Under the pieces are notes generated by a model. The model was given only the letters and a program-made list of their open reading frames with translations, did no database searches and was not told the DNA's origin. Of a DNA stretch of 48,407 nt, positions 1 to 7,886 are shown piece by piece (within the stretch, counting starts at the first letter, position 1; each line of letters starts with the position of its first letter). The translations under genes and the position numbers were made by a program. The stretch spans positions 1 to 48,407 of the forward strand of contig JADHNI010000024.1 of NCBI GenBank assembly GCA_016779585.1, given 5' to 3'. This DNA is from Pseudomonadales bacterium (lineage in GTDB: Bacteria; Pseudomonadota; Gammaproteobacteria; Pseudomonadales; Azotimanducaceae).

Positions 1-1
1 T

Positions 2-124
2 AACGAGAAAGTTCGTGAATGGGAGAATTACTACAACTACAATCGTCCACACGGATCCCTGAAAGGTCAGACTCCGTTTGAACGATTAATGGAAAAAACG
101 AGGGCTGGAGTGTCACCGAGGTAG
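2..124 (+). mobile_element. C-terminal end of an IS3/IS481-type transposase (truncated by window edge)
   Basis: The first 40 codons visible, ending in TAG at 122-124, encode the tail of an integrase-core (rve) transposase. The diagnostic piece is a tyrosine/asparagine-rich stretch leading into NRPHGSLKGQTPFERL, which is the conserved C-terminal signature of DDE transposases of the IS3 and IS481 families (the 'NRPH..L...TP.e' motif). The catalytic DDE residues lie upstream of the window, so the intactness of the element cannot be judged. It sits directly before a strong terminator and a perfect inverted repeat. The family level is confident; IS3 versus IS481 is not settled. Confidence 0.8.
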
Positions 125-135
125 TGAGACCCTAC

Positions 136-163
136 AAAAATGCCCGCAACTGCGGGCATTTTT
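136..163 (+). terminator. Rho-independent terminator after the transposase
   Basis: A perfect hairpin with arms ATGCCCGCA and TGCGGGCAT and a 2-nt loop is flanked by an A-run on the left and a T-run on the right. It lies 12 bases after the transposase stop. Because both flanks are A/T runs it could work in both directions, but only the plus strand has a gene ending into it. Confidence 0.85.
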
Positions 164-178
164 ATGTGGGCCGACAGT

Positions 179-217
179 AGCATCAGTTTCGTGTTAAACA
201 AACACGAAACTGATGCT
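179..217. repeat. Perfect 17-bp inverted repeat
   Basis: AGCATCAGTTTCGTGTT (179-195) is repeated as its exact reverse complement at 201-217, with a 5-base spacer AAACA. No T-run follows, so it is not a simple terminator. It lies between the transposase terminator and the nucleotidyltransferase gene. It may be an operator for that gene, a relic of an element end, or a cruciform-forming site; the sequence does not decide. Confidence 0.75.
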
Positions 218-304
218 GCGAGAGGCCAGTCCAAAACATGATTCTGATGTTGCGAAAGCGATCCGCAGCGTTTTGATAACAATCCACTGCATCTCACGCG
301 CTGA

Positions 305-310
305 TATAAT
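305..310 (+). promoter_or_regulatory. Consensus -10 box upstream of the nucleotidyltransferase gene
   Basis: TATAAT matches the sigma-70 -10 consensus exactly and would place a transcription start near 317, about 23 bases before the TTG start codon. A good -35 at the normal distance is not visible; TTGATA at 273-278 is too far away. The site supports transcription of the downstream pair from here but is only a candidate. Confidence 0.4.
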
Positions 311-339
311 CCCCGTCACCCCTTCCATGGACCAACCTC

Positions 340-897
340 TTGGACTTCATAAAAGTCTCATCGACACTGTTAAAGGAGTTTGGCGAGCAGAACATCCGGT
401 ATGCCGTGATCGGTGGCTTTGCGCTCGGATTCTGGGGTGTTACGCGCACAACCGTTGATATGGACTTCCTCCTCTTGCTGGAGGACGCTGATCGGGCAGA
501 TTCAATCCTGACGAAACACGGATATACCCAGGTTTATCGGAGTGAGAACGTAGCAAGATATCAATCCGAATCCTCGGACCAGGGAACCATAGATATTATT
601 TATTCCTTTCGCGAAATCTCGAGGTCCATGCTGGCACGAAGTGTCGAGGTATCCTTCGCAGAGGATCTTACGCTTGTCACACTCATACCCGAGGACATCA
701 TCGGGCTCAAAATCCAGGCTATTGCGAATGATGAAGATCGAACGGCTAGAGATAAGAGCGACATTGACGCCCTCCTGGCTGCAAGACACAAAAGTGGTAA
801 GAGGATAGACTGGGTACTGTTGAAGGAGTATTGCTCCCTATTTGACTTTGATGATCTCTTCGAAGAACTAAAGACCACCCATGACCAGGCTGAGTGA
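340..897 (+). CDS. Nucleotidyltransferase-fold protein (DUF6036 / AbiEii-like)
   Basis: A 185-residue protein with the minimal nucleotidyltransferase signature: a GG pair at residues 25-26 within VIGGFAL, followed by D40 and D42 in VDMDF, which are the usual metal-binding aspartates. A third acidic cluster (DKSDIDAL) follows near residue 140. Proteins of this fold occur as toxins or modifying enzymes in accessory regions, and this one overlaps a small downstream gene by 17 bases, as in toxin-antitoxin-like pairs. The only start in the open frame is TTG at 340, since TAA lies in frame at 307; no clear Shine-Dalgarno is visible. The fold is seen from motifs; a toxin role is inference. Confidence 0.75.
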   Translation: MDFIKVSSTLLKEFGEQNIRYAVIGGFALGFWGVTRTTVDMDFLLLLEDADRADSILTKHGYTQVYRSENVARYQSESSDQGTIDIIYSFREISRSMLARSVEVSFAEDLTLVTLIPEDIIGLKIQAIANDEDRTARDKSDIDALLAARHKSGKRIDWVLLKEYCSLFDFDDLFEELKTTHDQAE

Positions 898-1087
898 TCA
901 GGAAAAGAACGAGTTTCGGGAAGATGCCCTGTCTGAAAGCAGACGCGCAGACTTCAAACGACTGTCTGAGCAGACGCCCAGGCTAACACCCACCGAGCAC
1001 ATCGAATTCCTCACCTGGGCTTCCGGTTTATCGAAGGAAGATCCGAGATCACGAAAACGGCCTGTAGAAAGAATCATGCTGCTATAA
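881..1087 (+). CDS. Small partner protein of the nucleotidyltransferase
   Basis: A 68-residue charged protein starting at ATG 881, inside the 3' end of the nucleotidyltransferase gene, so the two are probably translationally coupled. It has a helical, acidic N-terminal half (KNEFREDALSESRR) and a TPTEHIEFLTWAS segment, resembling the small proteins commonly found next to such nucleotidyltransferases. It carries no recognisable enzymatic motif. An antitoxin or accessory role is plausible from size, overlap and neighbourhood, but not shown. Confidence 0.6.
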   Translation: MTRLSDQEKNEFREDALSESRRADFKRLSEQTPRLTPTEHIEFLTWASGLSKEDPRSRKRPVERIMLL

Positions 1088-1092
1088 AACTG

Positions 1093-1118
1093 AAAAGCCC
1101 TACCCTTGCGGCTTTTTT
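1093..1118 (+). terminator. Rho-independent terminator after the nucleotidyltransferase pair
   Basis: Arms AAAAGCC and GGCTTTT with a loop of about 9 bases are followed by a T-run, starting 6 bases after the stop of the small partner gene. It closes the two-gene unit. The A-rich left arm may also allow termination of minus-strand transcription leaving the CPXCG gene. Confidence 0.7.
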
Positions 1119-1126
1119 GGTATCAG

Positions 1127-1321
1127 CTACTCATTTTCGCTTCTGACATTTACGCCACTTCCATCCAGCGCGACGTTCATCACAATCGGTCGACAGCACA
1201 CCTGGCAATCCTCTATGTACTCGCTGCCGGAATCAGACGTATCCACCAGTATCGACAGGCGCTCGCCGCAATAGGGGCACCAGATGTGGGTTTCGAAAAT
1301 TTCCGGGTTCAAAGCTGCCAA
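1127..1321 (-). CDS. CPXCG-motif cysteine-rich protein
   Basis: A protein of about 64 residues with a CPYCGE motif near the N-terminus and a downstream EDCQVCCRPI motif. This four-cysteine arrangement is the signature of the small CPXCG family (Cys_rich_CPXG, likely a zinc-binding fold of unknown function). The frame has no ATG; TTG at 1321 is taken as start because the frame upstream runs back into the cupin gene without ATG or GTG, and a purine-rich stretch sits about 9 bases upstream. It lies 20 bases after the broken cupin gene and may share its transcript. Confidence 0.75.
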   Translation of the reverse strand: MAALNPEIFETHIWCPYCGERLSILVDTSDSGSEYIEDCQVCCRPIVMNVALDGSGVNVRSENE

Positions 1322-1341
1322 CCAATTCGCTTCTTTCTGGT

Positions 1342-1719
1342 TTAGGAATTCAGCGGACTCTCTTCGGGGGGATGAATCGGTAACAGCGCGTCGAGGAGAT
1401 TCTCGGGTTTCGAGATGCCGACGATGTATACCATCCGTTCCTCAACTTCTCCCTCAGCATGAACAGCACCTGCGGGAATATGCAGCTTGTCACCTGCCTG
1501 CAGCGGAATGTGTTCACCTTTTTCATTGACGACCTAACTCTTGCCTTCCATGACGTAACCGCAGTTATCCACGTCATGCCAATGCAGGGGCAATTCGTCC
1601 ATGCGATCAGACACATACACCGTCGGCCAGAGGTCCAGTTTCTTGATGTCCTCAAGCACTTCTTCCTTGGATGAATGGAAATTGTGAATGACCTTCATGG
1701 GTCCGGGTTCGAGTGCCAT
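1342..1719 (-). pseudogene. Cupin-domain protein interrupted by an in-frame amber stop
   Basis: The gene starts at ATG 1719 behind a strong ribosome site (AGGAGG, 4 bases away). The frame reads a cupin fold: LPLHWHDVDNCGYVMEG, the metal-binding histidine box, then TAG at 1534-1536. Reading on in the same frame gives VVNEKGEHIPLQAGDKLHIP and GAVHAEGEVEERMVYIVG, which is the second half of the cupin barrel, ending in TAA at 1342-1344. The break is therefore a single nonsense codon, without frameshift, in a protein of about 125 residues. It follows the sulfotransferase gene by 22 bases. It may be a fresh pseudogene, a read error or a read-through case. Confidence 0.8.
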
Positions 1720-1741
1720 GCGGCCTCCTGTGTGTTGTCGT

Positions 1742-2605
1742 CTACACAAGACTGTCGATCAGGTCCTGGTAGTTGCCGAAGCCGTTTTCCGGCTCAACGT
1801 GCTGCTTCCAGAGCCCGTCGTACATTTCAACGATATCATCCGGCCAGCTGAATTCACCCACCATGCCAACACGCACCTTGGCGCTGTCGCTGCCCGATGG
1901 CAGGTACTCCTCCGATTTTGCACGCATCATGGCATCATCGAATCGATCCTTGTGTGCTTTCATGAATTCAATCGATGAATGCTCCAGCGTGATAGCCAGC
2001 AGTTCATCATCCAGTTCAATGCCTGCGAAGTCTGCAATTTTCCGGATCACACCCTCGTGGTCCTGCTTCATGTGTTCGTATACGAGATAAAGCACATCTT
2101 CGTCATTCCGGTGACGCCACCAGCTGACAAAGTGTTTGTGATAAGGCGCATCTTTGGCGCGGGCACTGATAAACACCTCGGCAGGGATGGCGCCCGGTTC
2201 CAAGAACCAGCCCTCCATGAAACGAAAGGCCGAGTAGGCCACATCCAGCGGGTTGCGAATCACGTTAATGTACTTGGCGCCGCGCGGCAGTTTCTCCCAC
2301 TCCAGGTGACTCTTGAACCCGCGGGGATTCGCTCGCTGTTCAGCATTGATATCCATCTCCAGCAAGCCAGCCATTTCAATCCAGGGCACCACGCGGGAGA
2401 TGTCATCAAAGTCCATGTCACCGCGAGTGCGCAGCGTGTGAAACATCTGTTGTGTCCAGGTAGTTCCTGATTTGCCATAGGGTGTGATGATCACATCCGT
2501 TGGTCTTGGATCGTAGGATTTGATGCTTCGTGCAATTCCTTCCGGATCGAAGCTTTTGGCATGTAGCTCACCGAGCTCAGCCATACTCGTCGCGCGCTTT
2601 TTCAT
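1742..2605 (-). CDS. PAPS-dependent sulfotransferase
   Basis: A 287-residue cytosolic-type sulfotransferase (Sulfotransfer_1). The 5'-phosphosulfate loop TPYGKSGTTW is at residues 41-50, and the 3'-phosphate-binding segment RNPLDVAYS at about 117-125. Length fits aryl/alcohol sulfotransferases. Such enzymes move sulfate from PAPS to hydroxyl groups of sterols, phenols or other small molecules. ATG of this gene overlaps the stop of the upstream flavin monooxygenase by 4 bases (ATGA), indicating translational coupling. The family is certain; the acceptor is unknown. Confidence 0.9.
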   Translation of the reverse strand: MKKRATSMAELGELHAKSFDPEGIARSIKSYDPRPTDVIITPYGKSGTTWTQQMFHTLRTRGDMDFDDISRVVPWIEMAGLLEMDINAEQRANPRGFKSHLEWEKLPRGAKYINVIRNPLDVAYSAFRFMEGWFLEPGAIPAEVFISARAKDAPYHKHFVSWWRHRNDEDVLYLVYEHMKQDHEGVIRKIADFAGIELDDELLAITLEHSSIEFMKAHKDRFDDAMMRAKSEEYLPSGSDSAKVRVGMVGEFSWPDDIVEMYDGLWKQHVEPENGFGNYQDLIDSLV

Positions 2606-4200
2606 GTCACAAATCCCTTGTACCCGGAGCTCGCCACGTCGGCGAGCTTTTCCCGATAGGTTGGTGAACCACCCAGGTACACCATGTAACGCAACTTGTC
2701 GTGACCTTCGACATTGGAGTTGTATCCGGTAAACCAGGACTTGGTGTTCGCCAGCAGGGACATGTCGTAGAAACTCTTCACATGTTCCACCCAGGCTCCC
2801 TCCGCAGCCTCCTCGGCTTCGACTCGATTCTTGCCTTCTTTAACCAGCTGCTCAATAAAGTCCGACGTCCACTCCACGGCTGTCTCAATCGCGGGAGGAA
2901 AGTTGGTGGCAACTGACGCGCCCTGCGGGCCTGCCAGTGTGAAGAGATTAGGGAAACCCGCCACCTGGATACCCAGGTAGGTAATGGGACCGTCCTGCCA
3001 CTTGTCGCGCAGTTTCAGGCCACCCGCGCCTTCTATATCAATGCGATCAAAGGCACCGGTAATGGCATCAAAGCCGGTCGCAAAAATAATCACGTCAACA
3101 TCAAAGTGTGCCGCGCTGGTCTGGATACCGGTCTCATCAATGCATTCGATAGGTGTCTCGTTGATATCCACCAGGTGCACATGCTCAAGGTTGTAAGCCT
3201 CGTAATAACGGGTTTCCAGGGGTACCCGCCGCGTACCGAAGCCATGATCCTTCGGAATCAGCTTCTCGGCAGTTACCGGATCTTTCACCCGGGAGAGAAT
3301 TTTTCCGGCGATAAACTCTGAAAACTCGGCATTGGCGGCAGGGTCCATTAACACGTCACGGAAATTGCCCAGCCAGACGCCAAAACCGGGCGAATTATAG
3401 AGGTCTTCCCAGTACGCAAGCTTTTCGTCCTGGGGCACTTCAGAAAGCTCGCGGCGATCAGGTCCATGCAGGAAGCCATTGGGTGTGGATTCGCACTGCC
3501 GGAAAATCTCGTCGTAGGAAGCCTTAATCTCTGCCATTTCTTCCGCAGTGATTTTGCTGTTGTGTAACGGCGCACACCAGTTGGGGCGCCTCTGGAAAAC
3601 TGTCAACTCCCCGACCTCTTCCGCAATCGCGCCAATCACCTGAACGCCCGTGGCGCCGGTACCAATCACGGCAACTTTTTTGCCTTTGAGGTCTACAGGC
3701 TCCTTCGGCCAGTAGTAGGTGTGAAAGGACTCACCCCTGAAACTTTCAATACCCGGAATCCTCGGAGGTGTGGCGGCAGACAACATGCCGATTGCCGTAC
3801 AGAGGAAAGTCGACTGGAAAGACTCGCCACTTTCGAGCGTCACCGACCACTGGTTATCAGCTTCGATGAATCGTGCAGACTGCACGTGCGCGCCAAACGT
3901 CATGTAGTCACGCAGGTCAAACTTGTCCACCACGTGATTCAGGTAACGCAGCGTTTCCGGCTGGGCGGCAAAATGCTCGGACCAGTCCCACTCCTGCAGG
4001 AGCTCCTCTGAGAAGGAGTAACCATAGGTATAGCTTTCAGAGTCAAACCGGGCACCGGGATAACGATTCCAGTACCAGGTGCCGCCGGGTCCTTCAGCCT
4101 TGTCCAGCACCAGCACCTTCAAACCCTGCTGCAGCAGGCGGTACAGCATGTATATGCCGCAAACACCGGCACCGATAATAATCACGTCATACTTCTTCAT
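2602..4200 (-). CDS. Baeyer-Villiger-type flavin-containing monooxygenase
   Basis: A 532-residue FAD/NADPH-dependent monooxygenase. The FAD-binding GAGVCG motif is at residues 10-15, the Baeyer-Villiger fingerprint FxGxxxHxxxWP appears as FRGESFHTYYWP at 154-165, and the NADPH-binding GTGATG at 180-185. These enzymes insert oxygen next to a ketone, giving an ester or lactone, or oxygenate heteroatoms. The start is placed at ATG 4200 because it is preceded by CGGAGG and begins the Rossmann strand (MKKYDVIIIGAG); an in-frame ATG 51 bases upstream is less likely. It is coupled to a sulfotransferase and is divergent from a VOC protein. The substrate (steroid, cyclic ketone or other) is unknown. 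Confidence 0.9.
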   Translation of the reverse strand: MKKYDVIIIGAGVCGIYMLYRLLQQGLKVLVLDKAEGPGGTWYWNRYPGARFDSESYTYGYSFSEELLQEWDWSEHFAAQPETLRYLNHVVDKFDLRDYMTFGAHVQSARFIEADNQWSVTLESGESFQSTFLCTAIGMLSAATPPRIPGIESFRGESFHTYYWPKEPVDLKGKKVAVIGTGATGVQVIGAIAEEVGELTVFQRRPNWCAPLHNSKITAEEMAEIKASYDEIFRQCESTPNGFLHGPDRRELSEVPQDEKLAYWEDLYNSPGFGVWLGNFRDVLMDPAANAEFSEFIAGKILSRVKDPVTAEKLIPKDHGFGTRRVPLETRYYEAYNLEHVHLVDINETPIECIDETGIQTSAAHFDVDVIIFATGFDAITGAFDRIDIEGAGGLKLRDKWQDGPITYLGIQVAGFPNLFTLAGPQGASVATNFPPAIETAVEWTSDFIEQLVKEGKNRVEAEEAAEGAWVEHVKSFYDMSLLANTKSWFTGYNSNVEGHDKLRYMVYLGGSPTYREKLADVASSGYKGFVT

Positions 4201-4310
4201 AGGCCTCCGATTGAACCACAAAACAGCCGTTGACGGGCGCTGCGCCATCATGAAACACTATTTTTGTAGCTGACTATAAAAACTAATCAGAACCATCCGA
4301 GGGAAACATC

Positions 4311-4862
4311 ATGATTTATCCGATCTTCCAGCACGCCTACTTCGTTAACGACGTGGAAGAAGCCGCCCACAAATGGAACAAGCTGTATGGTGCCGGCCCT
4401 TTCATCCTTGTTCCACACCACAAGACAGACAAGTTCCAGTATCGCGGTACAGACCAGGAGGCGGACGTTTCCTACGGTTTCGGCTACCTGGGTAACAACC
4501 AGATCCAGTTCATCCAGCAGCATGATGAGACGCCTTCCATTTACCGAGATATGTACCAGGCTGGTGAAGAGGGCTTCCACCACGTCGGTTGTATCGTGAA
4601 TGACTTCGCCGCTGCCCGTCAGCGAATGCTGGATCTCGGTTTCGAGAACGCCTGTGAACTCTGGGCGGATGACGTTAACGCGGCCTATTTTGATACCCGG
4701 TCAGTCAATGGCGGTTTCACAGAAATACACGGGGACCCAGTACATATCCTGGCAAGTTTTGCGACCTGGAAAAGGGCCCATGAAAACATGAAGCCCGGTG
4801 ACAGTCCGATTATGGAGCGGGATGCGCCATTCCCTGATGGCCGGGATCCGGACTATCTGTGA
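4311..4862 (+). CDS. VOC (glyoxalase/bleomycin-resistance) superfamily protein
   Basis: A 183-residue protein opening with the VOC strand (IFQHAYFVNDVEEAAHKW) and a second module starting at GFHHVGCIVNDFAAARQRML, with a late IHGDPV metal-type glutamate/histidine region, matching the Glyoxalase_4/epimerase-like branch. VOC proteins catalyse isomerisation, epimerisation or ring-cleavage via a divalent metal. A GAGGG ribosome site precedes ATG 4311. It is divergent from the Baeyer-Villiger monooxygenase with a 110-bp shared upstream region, and its last 53 bases overlap the 3' end of the convergent RND gene. Exact reaction unknown. Confidence 0.8.
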   Translation: MIYPIFQHAYFVNDVEEAAHKWNKLYGAGPFILVPHHKTDKFQYRGTDQEADVSYGFGYLGNNQIQFIQQHDETPSIYRDMYQAGEEGFHHVGCIVNDFAAARQRMLDLGFENACELWADDVNAAYFDTRSVNGGFTEIHGDPVHILASFATWKRAHENMKPGDSPIMERDAPFPDGRDPDYL

Positions 4863-7800
4863 TCTGGGCGGGCTCGGCCTGCCGACCCACCAGCTCATAG
4901 AACACCGGCAACACAAACAGGGTAAACAGCGTACCCACCGTCATTCCTGCGGCAATCATCAGGCCAATCGAAAACCGTGAGTTGGCTCCGGCACCGAATG
5001 CCAGCAGGAGTGGCACAACGCCCAGTACCGTCGCAAACGTCGTCATCAGGATCGGGCGAAGCCTGAGGCCAGCTGCCTCAAGAACCGCCTGTTTGCGCTC
5101 CATCCCCTGGCGAACGCGATGGTTGGCAAAGTCCACGATCAGGATGCCGTGTTTGCTGATCAGCCCGATCAGCGTTAACAGCCCAACCTGGGTGTAAATA
5201 TTCAACGTAGCGAAACCCAGCGCGAGTGGCACCACTGCGCCGAATATCGACAGCGGCACACTGGTCAGCACAATCAGCGGGTCGCGGAAGCTGTTGAACT
5301 GGGCTGCGAGGACCAGGTAGATGAACACCAGTGACGTTGCGAACAGCAGCAGGAACCCCTGGGTTTCCTGCATGAATCGACGGGACTCCCCTTCGTAACC
5401 CACGCGATATCCGGAAGGTGCCACTTCAAGTAAAGTCTCCTCGAGGTAGGCCAGAGCATCCCCCAGGCTGTTCGGCGGCATGACAAACCCCTGGATCAAC
5501 ACACTGTTCAGCTGCTGGAATTGTTTCAGCGTGTTTGGTTCAACCGTTTGTTTCAATGAAATCACGGTGCTGAGCGGCACTAGGTCACCACTGTCTGTGC
5601 GCAGGTAATAACGTTCCAGCCATTCTTTTGTCAGTCTGAAACCCTGGTCCGCCTGCGGAATCACCTTGTAGCTGCGGCCTTCTATGCTGAAGCGATTGGT
5701 CTCCCCCTCTCCCAGCATCACCTGTAATGTCTCGCCAATGTCTTCCATGGAAATACCCAACCGGGCAGCAAGTTCGCGATCGATGTTCACGCTGATTTCC
5801 GGTCGGCTGTAGCGGAGATCCTTGTTCACGAACGCAAACATACCGGACTGCCTTGCCTTGAGCAGCACTTCTTCAGACACCCGATCCAGCTCCGCATAAC
5901 CGACGTTTGCGGAAATCACAAACTGCACCGGCAGGCCACTGGAAGCACCCGGCAGACCACCGGCAGCAAAGGTGAATGTTTCCAGGCCACTGATCTTGTT
6001 GTATTTTCCCTGGAGCTCCTGGCGAATTTCTTCCAGGGTTCTTTCCCGCTCAGACCAGGGTTTCAATTCCACCCCGCCAAACACCGAGTTAGGTTCATTC
6101 ACCTGCCACGAGTGCGTCACCTCGGGAATTGTGCGCCATGCATCCACCATCTCATCCAGGAAATAGGTGGTGTATTCCAGCGTCCCGTAATCAGGTGGCT
6201 GGGAAAATGCGAAGATACTGCCACTGTCTTCATCCGGTGCCAGTTCCTTTTGCGAGATGATGTAAAGCGCAGGCAGGCTGAGGAAAATCACCACTGCAAA
6301 CAGCATCACCGCGCCACGGTTCTCCAGGGAGTAAACCAGCAGGCGTTCGTAGGCGTGATGCAGCCGGTCGAACTGGCTGTCCAGCCAGTCAGCAGCGCTA
6401 CCCTGGTGTTCGTGATCCTTAAGCAGACTGGCACACATCATCGGACTAAGCACGAGTGCGACCACACCCGAAACCACCACAGCGCCGGCCAGCGTCAACG
6501 CGAATTCACTGAACAGCACACCTGTCAGGCCGCCAAGGAAACCAATAGGCAGGTATACGGCGACAAGCGTTAATGTCATCGCGATTACCGGCAGTGCCAC
6601 TTCCCTTGCACCAACCAGGGCAGCCTCGTGCGGCGTCTTGCCTTCCTCGATATGACGATGCACGTTTTCCACGACAACGATCGCATCATCAACAACCAGG
6701 CCAATGGCGATCACCATGGCAAGCAACGTCAGCAGGTTAATGGAGAAACCCATCATCCAGATAAGAAAGAGCACAGTGATCAAAGACAACGGAATGGCAA
6801 TGATCGGAATCGCCACTACACGCAGCGAACCGAGGAACAGGAGAATGACCAGGATGACAATGATCGTCGCTTCTATCAGCGTTTGAGCAACTTCTTCAAG
6901 CGCTTCGCCAATGTATATCGAGAGGTCGGAATCCAGGAAGATCTCAAGATCCGCTGGCAGACTCGGCTCTATTTCCTTAACCTTCTCCTTGACCCGGGCC
7001 GCCATCTCCAGCGGGTTGGCTCCAGGGGCCTCAGAAATCGCGATAAAAACCGTTTCCTCACCACTGGAATACACGGCAAATTCATAAGATTCCTGCGCCA
7101 GCTCCACATCAGCCACATCTCCCAGCCGGACTCGTCTGTCACCGTCCTGGCGAACGACAATCTGTGCGAACTCCTCCGGGTCATCAACGTCAGTCCTGGC
7201 ATCAACACTGGCTCGAACCAGGTCACCCCGGGTTGTGCCCGCTGCAGAGATATAGTTATCCCGGCGAATCGCATCGTTAATGTCGGTGGCGGTGACCCCC
7301 AGGGCTGCCATCTTCGCCGGGTCAAGCCAGATGCGCATGGCAAACATGCCGCTACCCAGAATGCGTGCTTCGCCGACCCCGTCCACGGTATTCAGCACCG
7401 GCTGTATGGAGCGCATGGCATAGTCCGCTCGTTGCTGCACCGACATCTCATCGCTGAGCAGCGCGAGATACATCATGGCATCGCCGCCTGTCCGGTTTGT
7501 GACCACCGGATCCTCAACTTCACGGGGCAGTTCAAACTTGGCCTCGTTCACCTTGGTGATCACCTCTGCCATCACATCAGTGGAGTTCTCGCCGAGACGA
7601 ACGTGGACCCTGATCTGGGATTGGCCCGGGTTGCTTTCAGAGGTGATGTATTCGACACCTTTCGCAGCTGCGATACGCCTCTGCAGTGGCGTGGTGACAA
7701 AGCCCTGTACCGTACGGGCACTGGCGCCCGGATAGAATGTCTGCACAGTGATAACACTCTTTTCGACTTCCGGGTATTCGCGCAGGGACAATTGTGTACC

Positions 7801-7884
7801 AGCCTGCAGGCCAAGCAGCAGCATGACAGCGGCAAGCACAATCGCCAGTACAGGTCTCTGAATAAAAAGGTCAGTAAACCGCAT
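4810..7884 (-). CDS. RND multidrug efflux permease (HAE1 family)
   Basis: A 1024-residue inner-membrane RND pump. It starts with the cytoplasmic/TM1 segment FTDLFIQRPVLAIVLAAVMLLLG, carries the proton-relay aspartate pair in GLVVDDAIVVVENVHRH about residue 400, and a second half ending in LISKHGILIVDFAN and a final TM block, as in AcrB/MexW-type transporters. It acts with a periplasmic adaptor and an outer-membrane channel to expel amphiphilic compounds using the proton gradient. The adaptor gene lies 2 bases upstream; no outer-membrane factor gene is in the window, so a shared TolC-like channel is expected. The 3' end overlaps the VOC gene on the opposite strand. Confidence 0.95.
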   Translation of the reverse strand: MRFTDLFIQRPVLAIVLAAVMLLLGLQAGTQLSLREYPEVEKSVITVQTFYPGASARTVQGFVTTPLQRRIAAAKGVEYITSESNPGQSQIRVHVRLGENSTDVMAEVITKVNEAKFELPREVEDPVVTNRTGGDAMMYLALLSDEMSVQQRADYAMRSIQPVLNTVDGVGEARILGSGMFAMRIWLDPAKMAALGVTATDINDAIRRDNYISAAGTTRGDLVRASVDARTDVDDPEEFAQIVVRQDGDRRVRLGDVADVELAQESYEFAVYSSGEETVFIAISEAPGANPLEMAARVKEKVKEIEPSLPADLEIFLDSDLSIYIGEALEEVAQTLIEATIIVILVILLFLGSLRVVAIPIIAIPLSLITVLFLIWMMGFSINLLTLLAMVIAIGLVVDDAIVVVENVHRHIEEGKTPHEAALVGAREVALPVIAMTLTLVAVYLPIGFLGGLTGVLFSEFALTLAGAVVVSGVVALVLSPMMCASLLKDHEHQGSAADWLDSQFDRLHHAYERLLVYSLENRGAVMLFAVVIFLSLPALYIISQKELAPDEDSGSIFAFSQPPDYGTLEYTTYFLDEMVDAWRTIPEVTHSWQVNEPNSVFGGVELKPWSERERTLEEIRQELQGKYNKISGLETFTFAAGGLPGASSGLPVQFVISANVGYAELDRVSEEVLLKARQSGMFAFVNKDLRYSRPEISVNIDRELAARLGISMEDIGETLQVMLGEGETNRFSIEGRSYKVIPQADQGFRLTKEWLERYYLRTDSGDLVPLSTVISLKQTVEPNTLKQFQQLNSVLIQGFVMPPNSLGDALAYLEETLLEVAPSGYRVGYEGESRRFMQETQGFLLLFATSLVFIYLVLAAQFNSFRDPLIVLTSVPLSIFGAVVPLALGFATLNIYTQVGLLTLIGLISKHGILIVDFANHRVRQGMERKQAVLEAAGLRLRPILMTTFATVLGVVPLLLAFGAGANSRFSIGLMIAAGMTVGTLFTLFVLPVFYELVGRQAEPAQITDSPDPGHQGMAHPAP

Positions 7885-7886
7885 GA

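Noticed and set aside
1..340. A complete insertion sequence with both terminal repeats
   Set aside because: Only the transposase tail is inside the window; the left end is missing, and the 17-bp inverted repeat has both arms on the same side, so it cannot be the pair of IS ends.
1350..1655. 101-codon minus-strand frame over the broken cupin gene
   Set aside because: It is in a different frame and gives no cupin sequence; the correct frame continues straight through the amber codon.
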